A DNA stretch of 25,956 nt from an uncultured Clostridium sp. GTDB lineage: Bacteria > Bacillota > Clostridia > Lachnospirales > Lachnospiraceae. A program made the position numbers and the translations under genes. The notes below the pieces were generated by a model that was not told the DNA's origin, ran no database searches, and worked only from the letters and a program-made list of their open reading frames with translations. The stretch's first letter is position 1; the number at the start of each line of letters is the position of its first letter. The stretch is from NCBI GenBank assembly GCA_900551225.1, contig URUZ01000016.1, positions 1 to 25,956 of the forward strand, given 5' to 3'. This document shows positions 13,555-21,863 of the stretch, piece by piece.

Positions 13555-15318
13555 TTAATAAGCTCTCAGCTTCAGCTCAATGACAGTTCCCAATTTTTCC
13601 CTGCTCATGACACGGATATGATAGTCCTCACCATAGATCAGCTCCAAACGCTTGTGGGTGTTTAACAGCCCAATATGGACGCCTGCCTGGGTGTTCTGCT
13701 GCTGCAGACGGGTATTCAGGCTCTGAAGCTGCTCCTTTGTCATGCCCAGGCCATTGTCCAAAACTGTGATGATCACCCAGCCGCCGCGGTCGCTGATCCT
13801 GATCTTGATGGAGGAATGCCCGTCCTTGTCCCGTATGCCGTGATAGATACTGTTTTCGATCAGGGGCTGGATGATCAGCTTCGGAACCATCACCGCTCCC
13901 AGCGGCGCCTGCACATCCCAAATCACATCAAACTGGTTCTTATACCGCTGCACCTGAATATCCAGATAACAGCGGGTAATATGAAGCTCCTCCTTTAAGG
14001 GCACCAGCTCCTGGCTGGACTCCAGGGAATAGCGCAGAATTTCAGACAGGTTTTCCAGCATATCTGTGGCAGGGTTTGGCCCCTGGGTCAGGGAGATACA
14101 ACGCCAGTACACTGTCTGCAGCGTATTCATCAGAAAATGGGGATTGATCTGTGACTGCAGCGCCATCAGCTCCATGGCCTTCAATTTGTAGCGCCGCTCC
14201 GACAGCTGCACCTGCAGAAAGTCATTCTGCAGAAATGTTTCCACAATGTTGTAGAGTATGTAATTATAAACATCTGTTTCCCTGCGGGACAGCACGGGCA
14301 GTTCCTCCCCGTGGGTCGCCTTGTCAAAGATATCCACGATTCCCATCAGGGACATATAGTTCTTCCTGGCAAAGAAATAGGAGGTGGCAGTGCTTAGCAC
14401 CAGGGCTACGCAGATCAGGCACGCCGCCATCCTGGTCAGCCGGTCAGGTATCTGATACGCCGATTTAAGCGGTACCGCCATGTAATAATTCCAGCCCAGA
14501 TCCACGGATTCCTGGCAGTACACACGGTAATCCACATTCCCTGTGCGCACTGTACCCATTCCCCCTGCCAGCTTCTGTATCTCCCCTGGCTCGCCGCTCT
14601 GGGCCTGGCTGTTGCCAAATATCTGCCGCCCATCCTCATCTGTGATAAAAAACAGGTATTCCGGTTCCTGCACCAGGCCGTTCAGCGTCCGGTTGATGGT
14701 GTCTCCCCTGATATTCAGCACGATTACACCCTCAGGCGACTTCTTGCCCGGTGAGAATACCTTCCGGTAAATGGTCAGTATCTCCCTTGTGGAACCGCTG
14801 AAATCATAGGGCGCGATTCTGCGGAATTCACTCCAGGTCTTTTCCGGCGCACTCATATGCCTCTGATAACTGTCATACCAGTCCCGGTCAAAGAAATAGT
14901 CCAGGTTGGTTATCCGGTTGTTGCTGCTGATAAACTGCCGCCCCGCATTGTTGAAATAGATATAGATGGACTCCACAGCTGTATTGGCGTTGTAGGAGCC
15001 GTAGAGCAGGTCGATGATGGTATTGATCTCATCATAAGAATTGGCGGGAATCCCGCTGCTGCACTTGCTGATAATGTTTTTCAGGCGGAACTGGATGCTG
15101 GGATTGTTGCTCAGGTTCATGTTCAGCCAATCCAGCTCGCTCATCATGGCATCGATCCTGGTGCGGTGGCTGTCCAGACGGTCCTGGTAGCGCTCGTCGA
15201 TCACCTGGCGCATATACCGGTTCAGCGTGATCCCTGAAAGGGTTCCCAGAATCAAAATAGGGATCATCACCGGCACAATAAAAAAGGACAGGGTTTTGCG
15301 GAAAAATTTCATTTTCAT
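13555..15318 (-). CDS. YesM-type sensor histidine kinase
   Basis: The 587-residue membrane sensor pairs with the YesN-like regulator encoded just upstream. It has a transmembrane helix at about 10-32, an extracytoplasmic Cache-like sensor domain (about 35-290), and a second helix at about 296-316. A short linker leads to the His_kinase domain with QSQINPHFLMNTLQ (phosphorylated His394). The HATPase domain follows, with the N box PLIENSIYHGI (Asn489), the G1 box VLDNGLGM, and GLLNTHKRLELIYG. YesM kinases normally respond to sugars or glycans, often through a nearby ABC transporter. The ATG at 15318 follows the regulator stop by 21 bases, so they are co-transcribed. No HAMP domain was confidently seen. 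Confidence 0.93.
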   Translation of the reverse strand: MKMKFFRKTLSFFIVPVMIPILILGTLSGITLNRYMRQVIDERYQDRLDSHRTRIDAMMSELDWLNMNLSNNPSIQFRLKNIISKCSSGIPANSYDEINTIIDLLYGSYNANTAVESIYIYFNNAGRQFISSNNRITNLDYFFDRDWYDSYQRHMSAPEKTWSEFRRIAPYDFSGSTREILTIYRKVFSPGKKSPEGVIVLNIRGDTINRTLNGLVQEPEYLFFITDEDGRQIFGNSQAQSGEPGEIQKLAGGMGTVRTGNVDYRVYCQESVDLGWNYYMAVPLKSAYQIPDRLTRMAACLICVALVLSTATSYFFARKNYMSLMGIVDIFDKATHGEELPVLSRRETDVYNYILYNIVETFLQNDFLQVQLSERRYKLKAMELMALQSQINPHFLMNTLQTVYWRCISLTQGPNPATDMLENLSEILRYSLESSQELVPLKEELHITRCYLDIQVQRYKNQFDVIWDVQAPLGAVMVPKLIIQPLIENSIYHGIRDKDGHSSIKIRISDRGGWVIITVLDNGLGMTKEQLQSLNTRLQQQNTQAGVHIGLLNTHKRLELIYGEDYHIRVMSREKLGTVIELKLRAY

Positions 15319-15339
15319 GGCAGCATTCCTCCTGTCCTT

Positions 15340-16101
15340 CTATAAGCCCAGCTTCTTCCGCCGGTACTCTTTGGGATTGCAGTTATAATATTGGCGGAAA
15401 GCCCTGGCAAAGCTGTTGGGGTTGGTATATCCTACGGCCTCGCCGATCTCCTTGATATTCTGGGTTCCCCGCTCCAGCAGGCTGGCCGCGGCCTCCATCT
15501 TTACGCGCAGCAGATAATCAGAGAATTTCTCCCCTGTCTGCTGTTTAAAATAGGTGCTGAGATAATATGGGTTTAAACGGACATACTCTGCTGCGCTCTC
15601 TAAGGTTACCTGGTCATAGTGGGCGCGGATAAACGTCTTTACACTGGAAACCACCGAGCGCTCCTCCCCCTGCTGTCCCTGGGAACAGGAAGATGGCCTC
15701 GCATCCTCCTGTCGGGCCGTCCCGCGGCAATCCAGCTCTGCCGTGATACGTGAGAATACCTGGTATATCTGGGAATATTTGGTAGGTTTAACTATATAGT
15801 CCTTGACCCCCAGCAGCAGACCTTTTTTTGCGTATTCAAACTCCCTGTACCCGCTGAGAATCACATAGCAGGTGGAAGGGGATATCTCTTTTGCATGCTC
15901 AATCAGCTCCAGGCCGCCCATGAGGGGCATCCTGATATCGGTCAGCACAATGTCCACTTGATGGGCTTTTAAATAAGCAAATGCCGTCCTGCCGTTTTCG
16001 AATATTCCAGCCACCTGGATACCCAGGCTGTCCCATGGAAAATAATTGCTGATGCCCTCCCTCAGCTCCGCCTCATCATCCACAATAATCATCTGGTACA
16101 T
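15340..16101 (-). CDS. YesN-type AraC-family response regulator
   Basis: The 253-residue regulator has an N-terminal receiver domain (1-120) with acidic VDDE near the start, phospho-acceptor Asp55 in VLTDIRMP, and Lys105 in YIVKPT. A short charged linker (about 121-150) leads to a C-terminal AraC-type double helix-turn-helix (about 152-253). That domain is recognised by LNPYYLSTYFKQQTGEKFSDYL and EIGEAVGYTNPNSFARAFRQYY. Many YesN proteins are around 500 residues, with a large middle region; this one is the compact form. It is first in a two-gene operon with the YesM kinase and has its own promoter. The adjacent upstream carbohydrate operon is the likely target. Confidence 0.93.
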   Translation of the reverse strand: MYQMIIVDDEAELREGISNYFPWDSLGIQVAGIFENGRTAFAYLKAHQVDIVLTDIRMPLMGGLELIEHAKEISPSTCYVILSGYREFEYAKKGLLLGVKDYIVKPTKYSQIYQVFSRITAELDCRGTARQEDARPSSCSQGQQGEERSVVSSVKTFIRAHYDQVTLESAAEYVRLNPYYLSTYFKQQTGEKFSDYLLRVKMEAAASLLERGTQNIKEIGEAVGYTNPNSFARAFRQYYNCNPKEYRRKKLGL

Positions 16102-16133
16102 ACTCCCGCCCCTTTTTCTTTTGTAATAAAACC

Positions 16134-16163
16134 ATTATAGTACATCATTTCACACTGGGACAA
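16134..16163 (-). promoter_or_regulatory. yesN-yesM operon promoter
   Basis: Minus-strand TTGTCC (16163-16158) and TATAAT (16139-16134) are 18 bases apart. The -10 box is 32 bases before the regulator start codon. The promoter begins at the tail of the preceding operon's terminator. Confidence 0.65.
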
Positions 16164-16190
16164 GAAGGGGGGATTACACAGAATCCCCCC
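16164..16190 (-). terminator. Terminator of the carbohydrate operon
   Basis: On the minus strand GGGGGGATT pairs with AATCCCCCC around a 6-base loop and is followed by TTCTTG. It lies 8 bases past the SDR stop codon and separates the six-gene transporter operon from the YesN/YesM unit. Confidence 0.8.
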
Positions 16191-16198
16191 AAAGGCTC

Positions 16199-16972
16199 TC
16201 ACTTTGCTGTTTTCCCTCCGTCCACCGGCAGCAGAGCCCCGGTAACAAAATCAGAGGCAGGCGTAGACAGGTACACTGCTGTCCCCATATAGTCCTCCAC
16301 TTTCCCCAGCCGTCCCAGGGGATGGTTCTTCCTCACCTGCTCCTTCACCTCAGGATGTTCCCGGTAATAGTCCTCGGTGAACCGTGTCTCTGTAGCCGTG
16401 GGCGCAATGGCATTCACATTAATCCCGTGCTCAGCCAGCTCCAGGGCAAGGGTTTTCATCATCAATACCACTCCGGCCTTACTGGCGCTGTATGCTCCAA
16501 AGTTAACACCTGCGCGGTATGCTCCTGTGGAGACTATAAAAGTGATCTTCCCGCCCCTTCCCTGACGGACCATCAGCCGCCCCGCCTGCTGCCCCACATG
16601 ATAGGCGCCGTCCAGATTGACTGACTGTATGTGCTTCCACTCCTCCTCAGACATGTCCAGCAATTTCTTCCGTATGGTTACAGCCGCGCTGTGGATCAGG
16701 ATGTCCACTCCTCCGAACTGAGCAGCCTCTGCCATCAGCTTTTCCACCGATTCCAGGGATGATACATCACACACACAGGTCATACAGCGCCTGCCTGTTT
16801 CCAATATCTGGATACATCCTCTGCTCAGGCCGTCACTGTCGGTATCCGCCAAAATCACATCCGCTCCCGCCTGTGCCAGGGCTTTGGCGCAGGCCAGGCC
16901 GATGCCTCCGGCCCCGCCTGTGACTAAAGCAATCTTGCCATCTGCACAGAACATTTTATTTATCCGACTCAC
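16199..16972 (-). CDS. SDR-family NAD(P)-dependent dehydrogenase
   Basis: This is a classical 257-residue short-chain dehydrogenase. It has the Rossmann motif VTGGAGGIG (17-25), DVSSLE for the adenine ring, the HSAAV variant of NNAG, catalytic Ser148, and Tyr161/Lys165 in YSASK. The C-terminal FVTGALLPVDGGKT is also canonical. The first acidic strand end (LADTD) suggests a preference for NAD(H). Such enzymes in sugar operons oxidise or reduce a sugar, sugar acid or keto-sugar. It is the last gene of the operon, 33 bases after the Gfo/Idh gene, followed by the terminator. Translation starts at a GTG with GGGGG 7 bases before. The family is certain and the substrate unknown. Confidence 0.92.
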   Translation of the reverse strand: MSRINKMFCADGKIALVTGGAGGIGLACAKALAQAGADVILADTDSDGLSRGCIQILETGRRCMTCVCDVSSLESVEKLMAEAAQFGGVDILIHSAAVTIRKKLLDMSEEEWKHIQSVNLDGAYHVGQQAGRLMVRQGRGGKITFIVSTGAYRAGVNFGAYSASKAGVVLMMKTLALELAEHGINVNAIAPTATETRFTEDYYREHPEVKEQVRKNHPLGRLGKVEDYMGTAVYLSTPASDFVTGALLPVDGGKTAK

Positions 16973-17005
16973 ATTTAATCCCCCTTTTGCACAAATGAAT
17001 TTATC

Positions 17006-18295
17006 TTACTGAAGATCTAACAAATCCCTTAGATTGACCGGAAGCCCACTGGCAATTGATTTGTTGGCAGCCACACCGGTGAGAATGGACAGCGCCCCGT
17101 CAACGTGGGAAGCAGCTCTGTGGAACCTGTCCTCCCCAGGAATTCCGAATATATCGTTGAGCAAGACCGAATCACCGCCGCCATGGCTGCCCACGCCCTT
17201 TGCCGCCTCAACCTGATATGGTTCTCCGAACAGGGGATACACCATGATGCTGGTCAATTCCTGGGCTCCCTCGTCGGACTGCTTACCGCCTCCATTGATA
17301 TACGCCTGTTCCCGCACCTGATATTCGATCCTTCCCCCAGACCCGTTAAACGATATGCGGTAACCCTCCCAGGGCATATAGGAATTCAAAGAATAGGACA
17401 GCTGGGCGCCATTCTGATACCGGACCAGCACGCTCATGGTATCTTCAATGCTAATGTCATCTCCAAATACGCTTCGGTCGCGGATATAACCGCTGTCCTT
17501 CTCCGCTTTCAGGTAGAGTTCCCGGAACATCTCACTGCCTTCCAGGTCAATGGCGAAGGGGTCGCATTTTGCCTGATCACTCCCATAGCAGCGGTAGTAG
17601 AAATCTTTCACGCCCCTTCTTTCCGCATTCTGTTTTCCATAGAAATTTAGCTTACCGAAGGCGAATACCGTCTCAGGCTTATCTCCCAGCCAGAAGTTGA
17701 CCAGATCAAAATGATGGGTGGACTTATGTACCAGAAGCCCTCCGCTGTTTGCTTTATTGCGATGCCACCTTCTATAATAGTCCGCTCCGTGGGTTGTATT
17801 CAGAAGCCACTCAAAATGGACGGAAAATACTTCCCCAATTGTGCCGTCCATAATCAATTCGCGCACCTTGGTGTTGGTGGGTGCGTAGCGGTAGTTAAAG
17901 GTCACGCGGATATGCCTTCCTGTGCGCTTCTGGGCATCTATAATCTCCTGAGCGCTCTTCTCATCTATGGTCATGGGCTTTTCCGTGATTACGTCACAGC
18001 CCTTTTCCATTGCCCGGATGATATACTGGTGATGGGTCCTGTCTATGGAGGTGACAATCACTACATCCGGTTTTATCTCGTCAATCATGCGGTCAAACTC
18101 AGTATACAGATATGTGGGTACAGGATCATGTCCGTACTTCTCCTGAATCACCTTGTTGGTATAGTCCATCCTGGTCTGGCTCAGATCGCATAGGCCGGCC
18201 AGATCACAGGTATCCCGGAAGGTGGTGCATATGGCCTCATAATACATTCTGGCCCTGCTTCCTGTTCCGACCTGCACATACTTTTTAACGCTCAT
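17006..18295 (-). CDS. Gfo/Idh/MocA-family oxidoreductase
   Basis: This 429-residue NAD(P)-dependent sugar oxidoreductase has an N-terminal Rossmann fold beginning VQVGTGSRARMYYEAI (GxGxRxxxY). VTSIDRTHHQYI follows, and then the family motif ITEKPM (Lys106, Pro107). The C-terminal domain contains YRYAPTNTKVREL and YRRWHRNKANSGGLLVHKSTHHFDLVN, where the His residues are expected near the substrate. It is longer than the usual ~340-390. The upstream in-frame ATG at 18322 overlaps the previous gene's stop; the ATG at 18295 has GGAGAGAGGG before it and is preferred. The gene sits between the glycosidase-like gene and the SDR. A role in oxidising a glycoside or sugar before cleavage or epimerisation is inferred. 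Confidence 0.9.
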   Translation of the reverse strand: MSVKKYVQVGTGSRARMYYEAICTTFRDTCDLAGLCDLSQTRMDYTNKVIQEKYGHDPVPTYLYTEFDRMIDEIKPDVVIVTSIDRTHHQYIIRAMEKGCDVITEKPMTIDEKSAQEIIDAQKRTGRHIRVTFNYRYAPTNTKVRELIMDGTIGEVFSVHFEWLLNTTHGADYYRRWHRNKANSGGLLVHKSTHHFDLVNFWLGDKPETVFAFGKLNFYGKQNAERRGVKDFYYRCYGSDQAKCDPFAIDLEGSEMFRELYLKAEKDSGYIRDRSVFGDDISIEDTMSVLVRYQNGAQLSYSLNSYMPWEGYRISFNGSGGRIEYQVREQAYINGGGKQSDEGAQELTSIMVYPLFGEPYQVEAAKGVGSHGGGDSVLLNDIFGIPGEDRFHRAASHVDGALSILTGVAANKSIASGLPVNLRDLLDLQ

Positions 18296-18318
18296 TTCCC
18301 TCTCTCCTTTTTGTGGTT

Positions 18319-20037
18319 TCACACATTTAAGTCCTTCATCCTGCGGTACAGGCAGCGCATCCTGTCAGCATCCATCAGTGTGTAGACCGTGTGAGGCAGA
18401 TAGTCTGTCTCCAGGAACATTTCCCGCAGCTTCTTCTCCCAATCCCCCAGCGCTTCCACTGCCTGGCCCTGCTGCCTCTTTTTCTCCTGGTAATATTCGG
18501 ACTTTTGGTCCTCCTCTGTCTTAAGCACATACCGGGTGAGCGTCAGGGCGTTCACTGCAGCTGTGTACATCTCCCCATATAATCTGTGAATATGGAAACG
18601 CTCCCAGAGCCAGCGCGCCTTCTCAGGGCGGATGCCGTCGGCGGGACTGCCGGAGTCCAGCTCCAGTCTGCGCACCAGCCTCAGCGCCTCCTCCTTCTCC
18701 GCCAGGGCCAGCTCCAGATGTTCCCTGTCCGGGGCCAGAACGTCCTGTTTGGTGGGGTCCCAGGCCTTCAGGGAATTCTTCTCCTCGGCCAGCCAGAACC
18801 CATGCTCATAGGAGACGGGCATCAGGCTGGAGTCAGAGAACACGCACCCCTGGACAAACAGCATATGGGAGGTGGCCTCCCACGTGGCCCCCATGAGCCT
18901 GCCGAACCAATCTGCGGCCCTCTCTGCATCTTCCTTCTCCAAACCATCCTCCAGCCATTCCTCATCCTGGAGAAAACGCTGATAAATATCACGGTCCGGC
19001 ACTGTCAGGTCCGAGGCAAGCATGGCCCCTGCATACAGATTAATCTTATTGGGCGTGAGAAATGCACTGTGTCCGTCCAGACTCTCCCAGTCTGTGCGGA
19101 TTATGATCCCGTCCGCCCCCTGCTCTCTGGCAAATGCCATTCTCCGGCGGTAGTCTGCCGTCAGATCCGCCACAGCAATCCCCCAGCCGAAATACTGGCC
19201 CATGGCATCGTACTCAATCCACTGGCTGTGGCTTCCCACACGGCCGATCCGGGCATTGTCGGGAAATGTGGGATAATAGTCGTGGGGCGTATTCTTCAGG
19301 GATATCACCACGTCCTCGGGCAATCTCTCCATTACGCCCGCAATCTCCCGGTGGGCCTGGGGATCAAATACAAAGTCCCGCACCACCAGCTGCTTTCCTG
19401 CTGCGTGTATAGGCCGGTACATGGCGCGCAGCACCCGGTCGAACCACTCCTCTTTCTTCATTTGTTGGCAGCGCCCGCAGCGGCAGCGGTTGGAGCTGAC
19501 GGACACCCGGCTCTCCCCAGTGGCGGGAGCGGTGATAATCCCCGCCACCTCAGGAAATTCGCGGAAAAATTCTCTGTATTTTACCTCCAGAAATTCCAGC
19601 CAGAATGGGTCTGAGGCGCAGATATGTCCGTCATTTACCAACTTGGGATAAAATTCCAGGATAATATCCGGGAAATAAAGCTCTTTGTTTTCAATATACA
19701 CAGCGATGCCGCGGCGTTTGGCCTGTTCCAGCACCCGTTTCAGAAATGCTCTGCGCTGGTACGGCCCGGACCTTCTGGTGGGCGTGTACTGGTACAGCTT
19801 CCTGAAGATCTGGCTGTAAGTCTCAAATATCGTGTCGTCCTCATTTCCCTCATACCCGAAATATTTCCCGGGGTAAATAATTAGATCAATAAAATCATTT
19901 CTATGCAGGATCAATGTGTTCAGATCCATTGCCTTCATAAAATCCATGGTCTGCAGAATCCAATTGTAGTCCCAGGCATACTGGCTGTGCAGCTCCATGG
20001 CGCGCACGGTAAAGCTCCTGCCATTTTCATTTCTCAT
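18319..20037 (-). CDS. TIM-barrel glycoside hydrolase-like protein (GH67/GH20-like)
   Basis: I do not recognise an exact family for this 572-residue protein. The start, with DYNWILQTMDFMKAMDLNTL, looks like the first strand-helix of a glycosidase barrel. Later come GIAVYIENKEL, ITAPATGESR (Glu175), KQLVVRDFVF (Asp221) and VISLKNTPHDYY. IIIRTDWESLDGH and NKINLYAGAMLASDLTV follow, recalling the NLYAFGRLAW block of GH67 alpha-glucuronidases. A compact CxCxxC (Cys185, 187, 190) follows the fourth-strand region and may bind a metal. There is no signal peptide, so it acts in the cytoplasm on imported material. The last ~170 residues are helical and charged. ATG 20037 is behind AAAGGATG, 4 bases after the permease stop. 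Catalysis is inferred from context and fold-like patterns. Confidence 0.6.
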   Translation of the reverse strand: MRNENGRSFTVRAMELHSQYAWDYNWILQTMDFMKAMDLNTLILHRNDFIDLIIYPGKYFGYEGNEDDTIFETYSQIFRKLYQYTPTRRSGPYQRRAFLKRVLEQAKRRGIAVYIENKELYFPDIILEFYPKLVNDGHICASDPFWLEFLEVKYREFFREFPEVAGIITAPATGESRVSVSSNRCRCGRCQQMKKEEWFDRVLRAMYRPIHAAGKQLVVRDFVFDPQAHREIAGVMERLPEDVVISLKNTPHDYYPTFPDNARIGRVGSHSQWIEYDAMGQYFGWGIAVADLTADYRRRMAFAREQGADGIIIRTDWESLDGHSAFLTPNKINLYAGAMLASDLTVPDRDIYQRFLQDEEWLEDGLEKEDAERAADWFGRLMGATWEATSHMLFVQGCVFSDSSLMPVSYEHGFWLAEEKNSLKAWDPTKQDVLAPDREHLELALAEKEEALRLVRRLELDSGSPADGIRPEKARWLWERFHIHRLYGEMYTAAVNALTLTRYVLKTEEDQKSEYYQEKKRQQGQAVEALGDWEKKLREMFLETDYLPHTVYTLMDADRMRCLYRRMKDLNV

Positions 20038-20041
20038 AAGA

Positions 20042-20878
20042 TCATCCTTTCAGCCCTGTGCTGGCCACGCCCTCAACAAAATACTTCTGGCACAGGAAAA
20101 ACAGTGCGATGGGGGGCACCATGGCCAGCACGGACATGGCCATGGTCTGGTTCCAGCTGACGGTATCGGTCACATCGAGCGCCATCCGAAGGGCCAGGGA
20201 CAGGGGATATTTCTTCACACTGCTGATATAGATCAGCGGGTTTAAGAAGTCGTTCCACCTCCACACAAACTGGAATATGACACAGGACACCAGCGCAGGC
20301 TTGCACAGCGGCAGAATGATGTTGACCAGCGTCCCAAAAGGCCCGCAGCCGTCGATCCTGGCCGCCTCATCCAGCTCCCTGGGAATTCCCCTGATAAATT
20401 GCACCAGCATGAAGATAAAGAAGGAATAGGTGGCAAATGCCGCCGGCACGATAAAGGGCAGGAAGCTGTTGAGCCAGCCCAGCTTGTTGAACAGCATGTA
20501 ACGGGGGATGATAATCACCTCAGACGGCAGCATCAGGGAGGCAATCACCAGGGTAAACAGTATGCCCTTCCCCTTGAAGCGGAACCTGGCAAAGCCGTAG
20601 GCAACCGGCAGGCTGGACACCACGGTGAGGATCACTGTTGGGATTACCATAATGAATGTGTTGGCAAAGTACGTGGCAAATGTGTACTGTCCACTGCTCT
20701 GCCAACCGCCGGAGTAACCGTCCCACAGCACCTGGGTGGGCAGCAGGGACAGGGAGCTGAAGATCTCCCGGTTGGTCTTGAAGGAAGCCGATACCATCCA
20801 GAACAGGGGGTATACCATCATGATACCAATCATCGTGAGCAGCACGTAGGTAACTGCCAGTTTCGTTCTGCGTCCCAT
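20042..20878 (-). CDS. Carbohydrate ABC transporter permease (MalG type)
   Basis: This 278-residue inner-membrane permease is of the CUT1 sugar-transporter class, forming half of the transport channel. About six transmembrane helices are visible, starting YVLLTMIGIMMVYPLFWMVSASFK. The EAA loop ELDEAARIDGCGPFGTLVNI, which contacts the ATPase, is intact. WRWNDFLNPLIYI and the C-terminal FFLCQKYFVEGVASTGLKG are typical of MalG-like subunits. Its ATG overlaps the stop codon of the upstream permease by one base, with GGAGGTGA before it, giving translational coupling. No ATPase gene is in the operon; as is usual in Firmicutes, a shared MsmX-type ATPase elsewhere is assumed. Confidence 0.95.
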   Translation of the reverse strand: MGRRTKLAVTYVLLTMIGIMMVYPLFWMVSASFKTNREIFSSLSLLPTQVLWDGYSGGWQSSGQYTFATYFANTFIMVIPTVILTVVSSLPVAYGFARFRFKGKGILFTLVIASLMLPSEVIIIPRYMLFNKLGWLNSFLPFIVPAAFATYSFFIFMLVQFIRGIPRELDEAARIDGCGPFGTLVNIILPLCKPALVSCVIFQFVWRWNDFLNPLIYISSVKKYPLSLALRMALDVTDTVSWNQTMAMSVLAMVPPIALFFLCQKYFVEGVASTGLKG

Positions 20879-21768
20879 CAGAAATCACCTCCATCCTCGT
20901 AAAATGTCCAGTATGGAGACAATTTGAACGTAAGGCCGGTAAATACCAAAATGATCAGAAACAGAATCCAGGACTGGGCCGAGGCATAGCCCATCTTGGA
21001 GTGCTGGAAGGCATTTTCATAGATCATCATGCCGTAGAGGTAGGTGGTGTTGAGAGGGCCTCCCTTGGTGATCAGGTATGGGGCATTAAACTCCTTAAAT
21101 GCATTGATCATCTGCATAATCAGGTTGAAGAAAATGGTGGGGGTTAAAAGAGGCAGGGTGATTGTAAAAAATGTGCGGATTTTGCCTGCGCCGTCCACCC
21201 TGGCTGCTTCACACAGCTCTGCAGGGACGTTCTTTAACGCTGCCAGAAAGAGCACCATGGAGGAGCCGAACTGCCAGACCACCAGCAGGCCCATGGTAAT
21301 CAGAGCCAAATTGGGGCTTCCCAGCCAGTCCTGGGCCGGGATGTGGAAATGTGCCAGAAAGGTGTTGACTGTCCCTGTTTTGCTGAATAGGAATTTCCAT
21401 AAAATGGATATTGCAACTGAGCCGCCCAGTATGGAGGGCATGTAATAGACAGTACGGTAAAAGTTGATCCACTTTAATTTCATGTTTAAAATCATGGCAA
21501 TGATCAGGGCAAATACCAGCTTGCCCGGCACTGCGATTATCACGTATTTAACTGTGGCCCAGAGAGATTTGTAGAACAGCCTGTCCCTGGTAAACATCTG
21601 CACATAGTTTTTAAAGCCAACAAATTTCATGGATTTCAGAAGGGAAAAATCCGTGAAGGAGTACACAAAGGAAGCTATAAAGGGGTAGAGCTGAAATACT
21701 AAAAATCCAATGATCCATGGCATGATAAACAGGTATGCCACAGGCTGGTGATCGGTCCGTTTCATCAT
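20878..21768 (-). CDS. Carbohydrate ABC transporter permease (MalF/UgpA type)
   Basis: This 296-residue permease is the partner of the MalG-type subunit. Six transmembrane helices are apparent, beginning YLFIMPWIIGFLVFQLYPFIASFVYSF. The segment FRTVYYMPSILGGSVAISILWKFLF precedes the EAA loop (ELCEAARVDGAGKIRTFFTI TLPLLTP). FKEFNAPYLITKGGPLNTTYLYGMMIYENAF is typical of UgpA/LacF-like subunits. The ATG at 21768 lies 6 bases after AGGAG; the next codon is also ATG. It is second in the operon, separated from the solute-binding protein gene by a stable hairpin, and is translationally coupled to the second permease. Confidence 0.95.
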   Translation of the reverse strand: MMKRTDHQPVAYLFIMPWIIGFLVFQLYPFIASFVYSFTDFSLLKSMKFVGFKNYVQMFTRDRLFYKSLWATVKYVIIAVPGKLVFALIIAMILNMKLKWINFYRTVYYMPSILGGSVAISILWKFLFSKTGTVNTFLAHFHIPAQDWLGSPNLALITMGLLVVWQFGSSMVLFLAALKNVPAELCEAARVDGAGKIRTFFTITLPLLTPTIFFNLIMQMINAFKEFNAPYLITKGGPLNTTYLYGMMIYENAFQHSKMGYASAQSWILFLIILVFTGLTFKLSPYWTFYEDGGDF

Positions 21769-21816
21769 TATTATCTCCTAATCGTCAAGTGCACTGCATG
21801 TCCTGCGGTATGGAAA

Positions 21817-21854
21817 AGGGGTACTGCGAAGTCAATTCTGCTTTGCAATACCCC
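21817..21854 (-). repeat. Intergenic hairpin after the solute-binding protein gene
   Basis: On the minus strand GGGGTATTGCAAAG pairs with CTTCGCAGTACCCC, 14 positions with one G-U and one A-C, around a 9-base loop. Only TTTCC follows, so it is a weak or partial terminator or an mRNA 3'-end stabiliser. Such elements are common between binding-protein and permease genes and raise expression of the first. Confidence 0.65.
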
Positions 21855-21863
21855 TGTCTGTTC

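Noticed and set aside
18586..19614. Plus-strand open frame of 342 codons opposite the barrel protein gene
   Set aside because: Composition is that of an antisense shadow (His/Gln/Leu/Pro rich), no ribosome site, and the minus-strand gene is within a tightly spaced operon.
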